Shown: in pieces, positions 1 through 7,382 of the stretch
Layout of the letters: each line of letters opens with the position of its first letter
How positions within the stretch are numbered: position 1 is the first letter of the stretch
Assembly: GCA_050116035.1 (NCBI GenBank)
Contig: JASFPJ010000052.1
Location: 1-14,552, forward strand
Direction of reading: 5' to 3'
DNA: 14,552 bases
Source of the DNA: SOIA01 sp050116035
Lineage (GTDB): Bacteria > Acidobacteriota > Aminicenantia > Aminicenantales > Aminicenantaceae
Notes under the pieces: generated by a model
Databases searched by the model: none
Seen by the model: only the letters and a program-made list of their open reading frames with translations
Told to the model about the DNA's origin: nothing
Program-made: the position numbers and the translations under genes

Positions 1-20
1 TTAAAATATCTTACAAGACC

Positions 21-56
21 GGCCTTATTCCAGTACCAGGAATAAGGCCTTTTTTT
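21..56 (+). terminator. Rho-independent terminator of a convergent gene outside the window
   Basis: A perfect 11-bp stem (GGCCTTATTCC at 21-31 with GGAATAAGGCC at 39-49) and a 7-nt loop are followed directly by seven T residues at 50-56. The T run is only on the plus-strand 3' side, so the signal works for transcription entering from the left edge. It does not serve the minus-strand genes of this window, because the other flank has no T run. Confidence 0.85.
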
Positions 57-109
57 ATTCCATTGTTTATTGAAAAGAGTCGACTAGAAAAAGAAGACAG
101 GCTGCTTTT

Positions 110-640
110 TTACTTTTCATTTCCTGCGGATTGAATGATTCTGCCGATAATTTCCGATGAGGACCGGCCTTCCAGATAAGGGATGATCACCACTCTTCCC
201 CCGGCATCTTCGACCTCTCTCTTTCCGACGACTTCTTCGGGTGCCCAATCTCCTCCTTTGACAAGTACATCAGGCAAAAGAGCAGCAATAACTCTTTGAG
301 GGGTTTCTTCTGAAAAAGAAATGAGATAATCTATATCCTCGATCGCTTCTAAAACTTCAAGCCTTTCTTCCAGAGGGAAGATGGGGCGTGATCCTCCTTT
401 TATTTTCCTGACTGATTCATCTTCATTCACAGCGACAACTAACACATCTCCCAGTTTATTTGCTTCCCGGAAAATGTGGACATGTCCACTATGGAGGAGG
501 TCAAAGCAACCATTGGTGAAAACGACTTTCCCGTTCTGGCGCCTGAGTTCTTCACGAATCTGTATAATTTCGTTGAGATTCTTGAACTTTTTTTTCGCCA
601 TCGCCCTCTTCGGGATATCCCCAAAGGGATACCATTTCAT
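110..640 (-). CDS. rfaE2: D-glycero-beta-D-manno-heptose 1-phosphate adenylyltransferase (RfaE2 / HldE C-terminal type)
   Basis: This is a stand-alone cytidylyltransferase-fold enzyme that joins heptose 1-phosphate to AMP, giving the ADP-heptose used for the inner core of lipopolysaccharide. Family hallmarks are visible: FTNGCFDLLHSGH at residues 41-53, containing the nucleotide-binding HxGH motif (50-53), then VAVNEDESV, LPDVLVKGGDW and a C-terminal SSSEIIGRI. The kinase half found in E. coli HldE is absent, so an RfaE1-type kinase should be encoded elsewhere. The product is 176 aa from the first ATG. An internal ATG at 601 gives 163 aa and an N-terminus closer to the family norm. Neither start has a well-spaced ribosome binding site (AGGA 13 nt before the first, AAGAGG 3 nt before the second), so the start is uncertain. 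It lies 109 nt behind the methyltransferase gene and may have its own promoter. Confidence 0.92.
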   Translation of the reverse strand: MKWYPFGDIPKRAMAKKKFKNLNEIIQIREELRRQNGKVVFTNGCFDLLHSGHVHIFREANKLGDVLVVAVNEDESVRKIKGGSRPIFPLEERLEVLEAIEDIDYLISFSEETPQRVIAALLPDVLVKGGDWAPEEVVGKREVEDAGGRVVIIPYLEGRSSSEIIGRIIQSAGNEK

Positions 641-695
641 TATATTATGAGCATCCTATCACACAAAAAAATTAATCTCACTCATAAGCGACTTG

Positions 696-724
696 ATTTT
701 ATCATTATCAGATAAGATTCACAA
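696..724 (-). promoter_or_regulatory. Possible sigma70-type promoter for rfaE2
   Basis: Read on the minus strand, TTGTGA (719-724) and TAAAAT (696-701) are separated by 17 nt in the gap between the methyltransferase gene and rfaE2. The -10 matches consensus at five of six positions and the -35 at four. The gap is AT-rich, so a chance match is possible. No terminator-like hairpin was seen between the two genes, so readthrough from the ATP synthase operon is also likely. Confidence 0.35.
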
Positions 725-749
725 AAGGCATCCCATTAAAGATCATCCC

Positions 750-1487
750 CTATTCCCTCCCTCTGAATATTTCATCGGCTTCAGGAGTATAGTTCCCCTT
801 CTCATCGTAGAGAAAGAAAGGAGGCAATAGGGTTTCCTGTTCTGAAGAAAAATTGCACGATGCCAGGAACAGGTTTGAGGGACTTTCCTTTCTGGGATGG
901 ACAAAACGAATAGACTCTATTCGTATCCTGTTCCTTTCCGCTGCCTGAAAGAATTCTTTCTTCCTTTTTGTCTGAAAGATAAAAAAGGCTCTCCCCTTTT
1001 CCTCAAGGAGTTCCCAGGTGCTTTTCATTATATCAAAAATGTCGCACCTCAATTCATGCTTAGCGATGGATTTCTCTTCTGAAGAACTGAGAAGTCCTTC
1101 TCCTTTCCTGAAGTAAGGCGGGTTTGAAAAGATAACATCATACTTTTTTCCGGACCGAAATCTCCGCAAATCCTCTTGAACGATGGTGATTTTCTGACTA
1201 AGGTCGTTAATCCGGACGTTTCTCTGAGCGAGGTCGGCTAAGGACTCTTGAATCTCCACTGCGGTGATATGCTTAAAGGGCTTGATGCTCAAGAGAAGAG
1301 AGACGATGCCGGTTCCTGTACCTAATTCCAGGATTTCATCATCGACTCTGGTTTGGATAAAGTCAGCCAGGAGAGGTGCGTCTACCGAAAAACGGTAACC
1401 TTTCTTTTTCTGGAGGACGAGGATTCGACCCATGTAGAAAGAATCAAGAGTCTCATCATCAGCCTTCAGCGAGCTGCTGAGTTTCAT
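750..1487 (-). CDS. YabB/TrmN6-like SAM-dependent methyltransferase
   Basis: A Rossmann-fold class I methyltransferase of the group that includes E. coli TrmN6, which makes m6A37 in valine tRNA, and Bacillus YabB. The sequence shows the SAM-binding motif ILELGTGTGIVSLLL, an acidic loop near AVEIQ, and the catalytic SNPPYF motif typical of amino-group N6 methyltransferases. The N-terminal segment ETLDSFYMGRI resembles the family start region. The frame opens at a TTG at 1511, but the ATG at 1487 is preferred and gives 245 aa. Either way the gene starts inside the 3' end of atpC (29-nt overlap from the ATG), so it is probably translated as the last-but-one gene of the ATP synthase transcript. 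The tRNA substrate is inferred from family only; another nucleic acid or protein target is possible. Confidence 0.8.
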   Translation of the reverse strand: MKLSSSLKADDETLDSFYMGRILVLQKKKGYRFSVDAPLLADFIQTRVDDEILELGTGTGIVSLLLSIKPFKHITAVEIQESLADLAQRNVRINDLSQKITIVQEDLRRFRSGKKYDVIFSNPPYFRKGEGLLSSSEEKSIAKHELRCDIFDIMKSTWELLEEKGRAFFIFQTKRKKEFFQAAERNRIRIESIRFVHPRKESPSNLFLASCNFSSEQETLLPPFFLYDEKGNYTPEADEIFRGRE

Positions 1488-1752
1488 CTTCGATCGATTC
1501 AGTGAAAACAAGGACTTTTTCAGGAAGGACTTCCGCGAAACCTCCCCGAACGCTTAAGCTTTCTTCTCTTCCGGCCATCCGGTATGAGATATCTCCCTCT
1601 CCCAACGCAAGCACAAGAGGACGATGGCCGGGAAGGATCCCAATATAACCTTCAAGGCTGGGGAGAGAAACGTCCTGAACCTCTTCGTCCACAAGAAGCT
1701 TCCGCGGAGATATGACTTTAAGACGAATGGCCGAAGGCAGACTATTTGTCAT
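1459..1752 (-). CDS. atpC: F1 ATP synthase epsilon subunit, N-terminal domain only
   Basis: Epsilon is part of the central stalk and couples gamma to the c-ring. This protein has 97 aa against about 130-140 in E. coli and Bacillus. The beta-sandwich domain is recognisable: RLKVISPRKLLVDEEVQDV, then EGYIGILPGHRPLV and GGFAEVLPEKVLVF. The protein ends just after the sandwich, so the two C-terminal helices that can insert into F1 and inhibit ATP hydrolysis are missing. The start ATG at 1752 overlaps the atpD stop as ATGA (4 nt), which favours translational coupling. The overlapping methyltransferase frame does not resemble the missing helices, so a simple frameshift is not the explanation. Short epsilons are known in some other phyla. 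Confidence 0.93.
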   Translation of the reverse strand: MTNSLPSAIRLKVISPRKLLVDEEVQDVSLPSLEGYIGILPGHRPLVLALGEGDISYRMAGREESLSVRGGFAEVLPEKVLVFTESIEDETQQLAEG

Positions 1753-3248
1753 GCGGCTCTCAATTCCTCTGCACGCTGACTGACCTCATCGATACCTCCC
1801 ACCATGTAAAACGCCTGTTCGGGCTTGTCATCATGGAGGCCTTCTGCGATTTCCCTGAAACCCCTTACAGTTTCTTCGATGGAAACATATTTGCCGGATC
1901 TTCCAGTGAATTCCTCGGCCACGTTGAATGGCTGGGAAAGGAACCGCTGAATTTTTCGTGCACGAGCGACGATAACCTTGTCCTCCTCAGAAAGCTCTTC
2001 TATACCTAGAATGGTGATGATATCCTGAAGGTCCTTATACCTCTGAAGGATTTCCTTCACGTCTCTGGCAACCCGGTAATGTTCATTGCCGATCACTCTG
2101 GGGTCCAGTATCCGGGAAAATGATGACAGAGGGTCAACAGCCGGATAGATTCCCATTTCGGTGAGTGCCCTGGACAGGTTGGTCGTGGCATCAAGATGGG
2201 AAAAAGTAGTGGCTGGTGCGGGATCAGTGAAGTCATCCGCAGGAACATAGATGGCCTGGACAGAAGTGATCGAGCCCTTTTTTGTGGATGTGATTCTCTC
2301 TTCGAGCTCTCCAAGTTCAGTAGCCAGGTTCGGCTGGTAGCCCACCGCAGAAGGCATCCGTCCCAGAAGGGCGGAAACCTCTGAGCCGGCCTGGACAAAA
2401 CGGAAGATATTATCGATGAAGAGCAGGATATCCTGATTCATCTCATCTCTGAAATATTCTGCGACGGAAAGAGCCGCCAATCCGACTCTCAACCGTGCTC
2501 CTGGAGGTTCAGTCATCTGTCCGTAAATCAGAGCCGTCTTATCGATAACGCCTGATTCTTTCATCTCCAGCCAGAGATCATTCCCTTCTCGAGTTCTCTC
2601 TCCCACTCCAGCAAAGACAGAATAACCGCCATGCTTTTTGGCCACATTGTGGATAAGCTCCATGATGATGACAGTCTTCCCGACCCCTGCCCCTCCGAAA
2701 AGGCCGATCTTCCCTCCTTTTAAAAAGGGTTGGATGAGGTCAATCACCTTGATTCCTGTCTCGAACATCTCGAGCTTCGTGCTTTGATCCTCAAGCGATG
2801 GAGGAGACCGATGGATCGGGTATTTTGTCTTGGCTTTGATCGGACCGAGATAGTCTACGGCTTCTCCAATGACATTGATTAGACGTCCCAGAGTCTCCTC
2901 TCCGACCGGAACCTGAATCGGCCCATCCAGGTCCACCGCTTTCATCCCCCGCGCCAGGCCGTCGGTGGGGTGCATGGATACACATCTCACTCTGTCCTCT
3001 CCAAGATGCTGTTCCGCCTCCACAATAATATCAACGGGTGTGGGGACATCAAATCCCTCACTCGTGATCTGGATCGCATTGTAAATCTCGGGCAGCTCGA
3101 TCCCTTTGAACTCGACATCCACTACAGGACCGATAACCTGGATGACCTTTCCTACTTTTTCTTTTTTCTCCTTTGGCTTCGTCTTTGCTTCCACATCTTT
3201 TTTTTCTCTGGCTTTCAATTTTTTCTCTGTCATTTTTTTCTCCAACAT
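1749..3248 (-). CDS. atpD: F1 ATP synthase beta subunit
   Basis: Catalytic beta subunit of the F1 hexamer. Visible features are the P-loop GGAGVGKT (residues 185-192), GERTREGNDL with the catalytic glutamate, the Walker B strand ILLFIDNIFRF, and EELSEEDK in the C-terminal helical domain that contacts gamma and epsilon. The protein has 499 aa. Compared with E. coli beta it carries about 30 extra residues at the N-terminus, very rich in Lys and Glu, before the conserved start GKVIQVIGPVVDVEF. The first ATG (3248) lies 2 nt after the atpG stop and has no clear ribosome binding site. The ATG of codon 6 (3233) is preceded by GGAG at 6 nt and is a good alternative start, which would still leave most of the extension. 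The stop overlaps atpC by 4 nt. Confidence 0.98.
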   Translation of the reverse strand: MLEKKMTEKKLKAREKKDVEAKTKPKEKKEKVGKVIQVIGPVVDVEFKGIELPEIYNAIQITSEGFDVPTPVDIIVEAEQHLGEDRVRCVSMHPTDGLARGMKAVDLDGPIQVPVGEETLGRLINVIGEAVDYLGPIKAKTKYPIHRSPPSLEDQSTKLEMFETGIKVIDLIQPFLKGGKIGLFGGAGVGKTVIIMELIHNVAKKHGGYSVFAGVGERTREGNDLWLEMKESGVIDKTALIYGQMTEPPGARLRVGLAALSVAEYFRDEMNQDILLFIDNIFRFVQAGSEVSALLGRMPSAVGYQPNLATELGELEERITSTKKGSITSVQAIYVPADDFTDPAPATTFSHLDATTNLSRALTEMGIYPAVDPLSSFSRILDPRVIGNEHYRVARDVKEILQRYKDLQDIITILGIEELSEEDKVIVARARKIQRFLSQPFNVAEEFTGRSGKYVSIEETVRGFREIAEGLHDDKPEQAFYMVGGIDEVSQRAEELRAA

Positions 3249-3250
3249 TT

Positions 3251-4114
3251 CTATTTTTTGGCTAATGCCTCGACCGCAGTCATGATCTCCAGCAATTCCT
3301 TGGTGATGGAAGCCTGACGGATCTTGTTCATAACCAATGTCAAATCACCGATCAACTCCTCCGCATTCTTGGTGGCGTTATCCATGGCCATCATCCTTGC
3401 CGCATGCTCCGCCGCTTCAGACTCAAAAAAGAAATGCTGAACCTGACTTTCAACATAGAGCGGAAGGAGGGCTTCAAGGAGAGGGACGGTTCCCGGCTCC
3501 CAGTCCGGAGGCAACTCTTCTTCTTCCTGGCCTCCAGGGGGGCTGAGAGGAAGAAGCTTGGTGATGGATATCCTTGGTGAAAGAATGGATTTGAACTCGT
3601 TATAGACAACATACACGGCATCAGTTTGGGAAAATACATAGAGCCGCATTAAAAACTGAGCCAGATCTTTCAGCCCTTCCCGGCTAAGCTTTTGGACCTG
3701 CTCAGTATACACACGATCAACGGAAAAAGGGGATTTCTTGAAAGAAGCCACTGCCTTTTTTCCTATCAAAACCAGATTCACGCGAGCGTCCTGGGCCTTC
3801 TTTTCAAAAAAAGCATGCGCTTCGGTCAGCAAGTTAGAATTAAACGCTCCGGCCAATCCCTTATCTGAGGTAATGACCACTCCTTCCAACCTCTTCTCTT
3901 CCCGCTGGGTCAGTAGAGGATGGCCCTGTCTTTTTGCCCAGAGAACGACTTTAGCCATCAAGTCAGGTGAGCCATGCCAGCACGGCCGACCTTCCAGGAC
4001 AAACTGCTGCGCCTTCTTAAATTTAGCCGTCGCCACAGTCTTCATGGCTTGAGTAATCTGTTGGGTATTCCTGACGCTCTTGATCCTTCTTCTCAGGTCA
4101 ATTAACTCGGGCAT
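3251..4114 (-). CDS. atpG: F1 ATP synthase gamma subunit
   Basis: Central rotor shaft of F1, 287 aa, the usual length. The N-terminal helix reads MPELIDLRRRIKSVRNTQQI and continues with the conserved ITQAMKTVATAKFKKA. The mid-protein motif ITSDKGLAGAFNSNL corresponds to the family SDRGLCGxFN signature, with Ala in place of Cys. The C-terminal helix contains NATKNAEELIGDLTL followed by NKIRQASITKELLEI, the second half of the coiled coil that sits inside the alpha/beta hexamer. The ATG lies 1 nt after the atpA stop, with AAGGA in the last atpA codons as a plausible ribosome binding site. Confidence 0.97.
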   Translation of the reverse strand: MPELIDLRRRIKSVRNTQQITQAMKTVATAKFKKAQQFVLEGRPCWHGSPDLMAKVVLWAKRQGHPLLTQREEKRLEGVVITSDKGLAGAFNSNLLTEAHAFFEKKAQDARVNLVLIGKKAVASFKKSPFSVDRVYTEQVQKLSREGLKDLAQFLMRLYVFSQTDAVYVVYNEFKSILSPRISITKLLPLSPPGGQEEEELPPDWEPGTVPLLEALLPLYVESQVQHFFFESEAAEHAARMMAMDNATKNAEELIGDLTLVMNKIRQASITKELLEIMTAVEALAKK

Positions 4115-4115
4115 T

Positions 4116-5633
4116 CTATTCCTTCTCTTCTTTAAACTTGAGATTAAACTCTTTTAGAGCCACCTTGATAGCCTCATCCAGTTCGCCATCGATCTCCTTT
4201 TTTCTAGCGATCTTTTTTAACAAATCGGCATGTTCCTTCTCGAAATGCTCGAACATTTTTTTCTCGTATTCTTTAATGCGTTCGACGTTAAACTCATCCA
4301 GGAATCCCCTGTTTCCCGCGTAAATGACCAGTATCTGTTTCTCGACAGGCAAGGGGACGTACTGGTCCTGCTTGAGCACCTCGGTCAATCTCTCGCCCCT
4401 GTCGAGCTGTGACTGGCTGGCTTTATCCAGTTCTGTGCCAAACTGAGCGAATGTCACCAATTCGCGGTACTGAGCCAAGTCCAGACGCAGCTGTCCAGCC
4501 ACCTGTTTCATGGCTTTAATCTGGGCATTCCCTCCGACTCTCGAGACCGATATTCCCACGTTGATGGCCGGCCGTATTCCTGCATTGAATAATTCTGGTT
4601 CCAGGTATATCTGGCCATCTGTGATAGAGATGACATTGGTGGGGATGTAGCCTGAAACATCACCAGCTTGAGTTTCGATGATGGGAAGTGCTGTCAAGGA
4701 ACCGCCTCCGTGTTCATCATTGTACTTGGCCGCCCTTTCCAACAACCTGGAATGGAGATAAAACACATCTCCAGGGTAAGCTTCACGGCCAGGAGGGCGT
4801 CTCAGGAGGAGAGAGATCTCTCGATAAGCGGCCGCATGTTTGGAGAGATCATCATAAATAAGCAGGGAATGCTGTCCGTTGTCCCGGAAATACTCTCCGA
4901 TAGCGCATCCGCTGTAAGGCGCCAGGAACTGCAGGGATGAAGGTTCGCTGGCTGATGCAACCACGACGATCGAATAGTCCATCGCTCCATGGTCTTCCAG
5001 AATTTTGACGATATACGCGATGGTGGAATTCTTCTGCCCGATGGCCACGTATACACAAATCACATCCTTGCCCTTCTGGTTGATAATCGTGTCCACCGCA
5101 ATCGCAGTCTTCCCAGTCTGACGGTCACCAATAATCAACTCTCTCTGTCCGCGTCCTATGGGAATCATGGCATCGATGGCTTTAATCCCGGTCTGCAGCG
5201 GCTCTTTAACAGGCAGGCGGTCGACAACGCCAGGAGCCAGACGCTCGACGAACATGTAGTCATCTGTTTTGATCGGCCCCTTCTCATCCAGAGGTATCCC
5301 CAGAGGATTCACGACTCTTCCGACCATAGCCTGACCCGCGGGAACCTGCATGATGCGGTGAGTGCGTTTGACCATATCTCCTTCTTTGACCAGGTGACTT
5401 TCTCCCAGGAGGACAGCGCCCACGCTGTCTTCCTCTAAGTTCAACGCGACGCCATAGATATCATTGGGAAATTCCAGAAGTTCGTTATACATCACTCTAT
5501 CCAGCCCATAGATCCGCGCAATCCCATCTCCAACAGAGATAACGGTCCCGACTTCCTTGATGTCGACCTCAGCCTCATATCCCTCGATCTGGCGCTGGAT
5601 GATTTTGCTTATTTCATCGGCTTTGATTTCCAT
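4116..5633 (-). CDS. atpA: F1 ATP synthase alpha subunit
   Basis: Non-catalytic nucleotide-binding subunit of F1, 505 aa, the normal length. The P-loop GDRQTGKT lies at residues 169-176. The arginine-finger region ISVSRVGGNAQIKAMK supplies the Arg that completes the neighbouring catalytic site. The N-terminus (EISKIIQRQIEGYEAE) matches the part that binds delta. The C-terminal helices are Lys/Glu-rich. It lies 8 nt downstream of atpH, and AAGGA at the end of atpH is the nearest ribosome-binding-like sequence. Nothing in the frame suggests damage. Confidence 0.98.
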   Translation of the reverse strand: MEIKADEISKIIQRQIEGYEAEVDIKEVGTVISVGDGIARIYGLDRVMYNELLEFPNDIYGVALNLEEDSVGAVLLGESHLVKEGDMVKRTHRIMQVPAGQAMVGRVVNPLGIPLDEKGPIKTDDYMFVERLAPGVVDRLPVKEPLQTGIKAIDAMIPIGRGQRELIIGDRQTGKTAIAVDTIINQKGKDVICVYVAIGQKNSTIAYIVKILEDHGAMDYSIVVVASASEPSSLQFLAPYSGCAIGEYFRDNGQHSLLIYDDLSKHAAAYREISLLLRRPPGREAYPGDVFYLHSRLLERAAKYNDEHGGGSLTALPIIETQAGDVSGYIPTNVISITDGQIYLEPELFNAGIRPAINVGISVSRVGGNAQIKAMKQVAGQLRLDLAQYRELVTFAQFGTELDKASQSQLDRGERLTEVLKQDQYVPLPVEKQILVIYAGNRGFLDEFNVERIKEYEKKMFEHFEKEHADLLKKIARKKEIDGELDEAIKVALKEFNLKFKEEKE

Positions 5634-5641
5634 TTTTCTGC

Positions 5642-6184
5642 CTATCCTTCAATTATTTTTTCTTTGAGTCTCAATAAACTGCCCTTTATCGATACATCAT
5701 AGACAATGTTTTTTCTTTTAATCAAAAGACCGCCCACGAGTTCTGGGTCGATCCGATACTTCAAAACAACGGGCTTCTTTTCGAGCCGCTCCAACTTCAT
5801 TTTCAATTTTTTTCTCTGGTCATCGGAAAGAGGGATAACCGAAGCCACTTCATACGTATCCACTCCCTTTTCTTCGTTCCACGCATCAGGCAGAGACTCT
5901 ATAATCTTAGGAAGAAGCTCAAGTCTGTCGTTTTCCACAAGAAGCAGAATGCATCTCTCTGCTTTTTTCCTTGTCGACGTTGTGGCCAGGAGTTCTTGAG
6001 CGATTTGCACTTTTCGGCTTGTGGGCAGGAATGGATTCAAAAGAGCATCTTTCAGCTCTTTATGAGTGTGGAGCATCTCGCTGAAAGCGGACAGCTCCCC
6101 GAGAAGGGCTGAAAACTCTGCCTCATCTTTGATAGAGTTAACCAGCCCCAGAGTGTATCTTTTGACCAGAATTTGGCTTTTCAT
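5642..6184 (-). CDS. atpH: F1 ATP synthase delta subunit (OSCP-like)
   Basis: Delta caps the alpha/beta hexamer and holds the peripheral stalk b/b'. At 180 aa it has the family length. The opening MKSQILVKRYTLGLVNSI matches the usual start, where RRYAxAL-like residues lead a six-helix N-domain. The C-terminal part carries the typical pattern around KKPVVLKYRIDPELVGGLLI and ends with YDVSIKGSLLRLKEKI. The ATG (6184) lies 47 nt inside the 3' end of the upstream b-subunit gene. This is a longer overlap than elsewhere in the operon, and no strong ribosome binding site is visible, so translational coupling is likely. Confidence 0.95.
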   Translation of the reverse strand: MKSQILVKRYTLGLVNSIKDEAEFSALLGELSAFSEMLHTHKELKDALLNPFLPTSRKVQIAQELLATTSTRKKAERCILLLVENDRLELLPKIIESLPDAWNEEKGVDTYEVASVIPLSDDQRKKLKMKLERLEKKPVVLKYRIDPELVGGLLIKRKNIVYDVSIKGSLLRLKEKIIEG

Positions 6185-6740
6185 CGAGTTTATCGAGCCT
6201 TTCGATGGACCTGTTTATCAGAGAAGATTGAAGCTCAGGGCTCATTTTCCTCTTAATCTTCTCCTCAGCGAGTGCGGTCGCCAGTGCCGCGGAATACTCT
6301 CTGAGTTCTCGGATTCTTGAGCGGATTATGCCATCAATTTCCTGTTTGGCAAAATATTTTATCTTCTCTGCTTCCCGCTGCGCCATCTGCATCGTCTCCT
6401 CTTTTTCTCTCCGGCCCTCTTTTTCCGCTTCCTTCATCACCTTCTCAATTTCTTTCTCCAATCCGGCTAACCGTGTTTCAATTTCATTCAGTTTTTTTTC
6501 CGCATCCTTTCTGGAATCCGCGGCTTCTTTTAAAGACGATTGAATATCCTGGGCTCTCTTCTCAAGAAAGCTCCGGATGGGTTTGTGCAGAAGGTAAGTC
6601 AATCCGCCAAAGAGGATGATAAAATTGACGGTCTTCCCTAAAAAATCTATTAAGCCTGAGGAATGCTCTTCTTGCGCAGGAGACATGAAGACGAAGAAAG
6701 GCAACACAAGCAAAATGAGAATTATTTTTTTTCTGCCCAT
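6138..6740 (-). CDS. atpF: Fo ATP synthase subunit b with N-terminal signal-like segment
   Basis: Peripheral-stalk subunit, 200 aa. A basic start followed by a hydrophobic stretch (residues 6-19) and MSPAQEE looks like a cleavable signal peptide. A second hydrophobic stretch (about 36-51, KTVNFIILFGGLTYLL) followed by HKPIRSFLEKR is the usual b-subunit membrane anchor and start of the stalk. Residues 60-160 form a long charged coiled coil. The C-terminus contains SALSxx-like helices and ends in a Gly/Ser-rich tail that overlaps atpH. The extra hydrophobic N-terminus resembles b subunits of some former Deltaproteobacteria. The start ATG shares one base with the stop of the upstream gene (TGATG). 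Confidence 0.9.
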   Translation of the reverse strand: MGRKKIILILLVLPFFVFMSPAQEEHSSGLIDFLGKTVNFIILFGGLTYLLHKPIRSFLEKRAQDIQSSLKEAADSRKDAEKKLNEIETRLAGLEKEIEKVMKEAEKEGRREKEETMQMAQREAEKIKYFAKQEIDGIIRSRIRELREYSAALATALAEEKIKRKMSPELQSSLINRSIERLDKLDEKPNSGQKIHSGAG

Positions 6741-7156
6741 CAGTTCATAAGCCTCTGTTCAATGCTCTCGGCTAAGCGCTGGGTTTCCGATTCCAATTCC
6801 TCCATCAGACTTTTCACCTGTTTTTCCAGCTGTTTTTTCGCTTCCTCTATCTGATTCCGAGTTTCAGTGCTGATTTCTGTCAGCATCTGTTCCCTCTTCC
6901 TCAGTGCCTCTCGTTCATATTTCTCTTTTACTCTCTGGGCTTGATTCTTTGCTTCTTTCAACTTTGCTTCAATCTCGCTGACTGTCTGTTCATAGGCCTC
7001 CATCGATTTTTCAAAAGTATCTCTGTCTTTTTTGATTCTAGATTTTCGTTCATTCATGACTCTCCGGAGAGGCCTGAAAAATATCTTGGACAGGACAAAG
7101 ACGAGAATCCAGACTATTACAAAAACAACGAACAGACTGGCATCAATTTCGATCAT
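6740..7156 (-). CDS. Fo ATP synthase subunit b' (second peripheral-stalk subunit)
   Basis: A 138-aa protein with one N-terminal membrane helix (about residues 6-26, SLFVVFVIVWILVFVLSKIF), then FFRPLRRVMNERKSRI and a continuous charged coiled coil to the end. This is the layout of b/b' peripheral-stalk subunits, and pairing with the next gene indicates a heterodimeric stalk like that of phototrophs and several other phyla. It is the first gene of the ATP synthase cluster here. The ATG at 7156 has no recognisable Shine-Dalgarno sequence; the preceding sequence is T-rich on the coding strand. Which of the two genes is called b and which b' is my assignment. Confidence 0.88.
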   Translation of the reverse strand: MIEIDASLFVVFVIVWILVFVLSKIFFRPLRRVMNERKSRIKKDRDTFEKSMEAYEQTVSEIEAKLKEAKNQAQRVKEKYEREALRKREQMLTEISTETRNQIEEAKKQLEKQVKSLMEELESETQRLAESIEQRLMN

Positions 7157-7190
7157 TTTTATTGAAAGAAGGTAAAAAAAATTAAGCCAA

Positions 7191-7219
7191 AATTTATCAT
7201 TTTTATCTTAAAAAAGCAA
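7191..7219 (-). promoter_or_regulatory. Weak candidate promoter of the ATP synthase operon
   Basis: On the minus strand TTGCTT (7214-7219) and TAAATT (7191-7196) are 17 nt apart and would give a leader of about 30 nt before the b' start. Both boxes match consensus only partly and the region is AT-rich. The call rests mostly on position, between the repeat element and the first gene. Confidence 0.25.
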
Positions 7220-7229
7220 GTTTAAGTAA

Positions 7230-7358
7230 GGGATCGCATCTTAACATTTGACATTTTCCATTCTTTTTATTGTCCAATTCATTTTCATAATTGGGGATGC
7301 ATAATTGGGGACGTTCCCCATGTTTCTTATAAATGTCAAATGTTGAGACGCGACTCCC
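7230..7358. repeat. Composite inverted-repeat element (MITE/REP-like) between folC and atp genes
   Basis: The left arm (7230-7255, GGGATCGCATCTTAACATTT then GACATT) pairs with the right arm (7332-7358) at about 24 of 27 positions, with one indel. The 76-nt interior holds a CCAATT/AATTGG hairpin (7274-7279 with 7289-7294), two direct copies of AATTGGGGA 14 nt apart (7289 and 7303) and the near-palindrome TGGGGACGTTCCCCA (7306-7320). There is no coding capacity. The structure suggests a short non-autonomous mobile element or a REP-type sequence mobilised in trans by a RAYT/IS200-like transposase. No transposase is present in this window. Confidence 0.6.
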
Positions 7359-7382
7359 TTTTCTTCGATAGCAAGGTCAATT

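Noticed and set aside
1459..1511. Frameshift that could have cut off the epsilon C-terminal domain
   Set aside because: The alternative frame in this stretch is the start of the methyltransferase and does not resemble epsilon helices; a natural short epsilon explains the data better.
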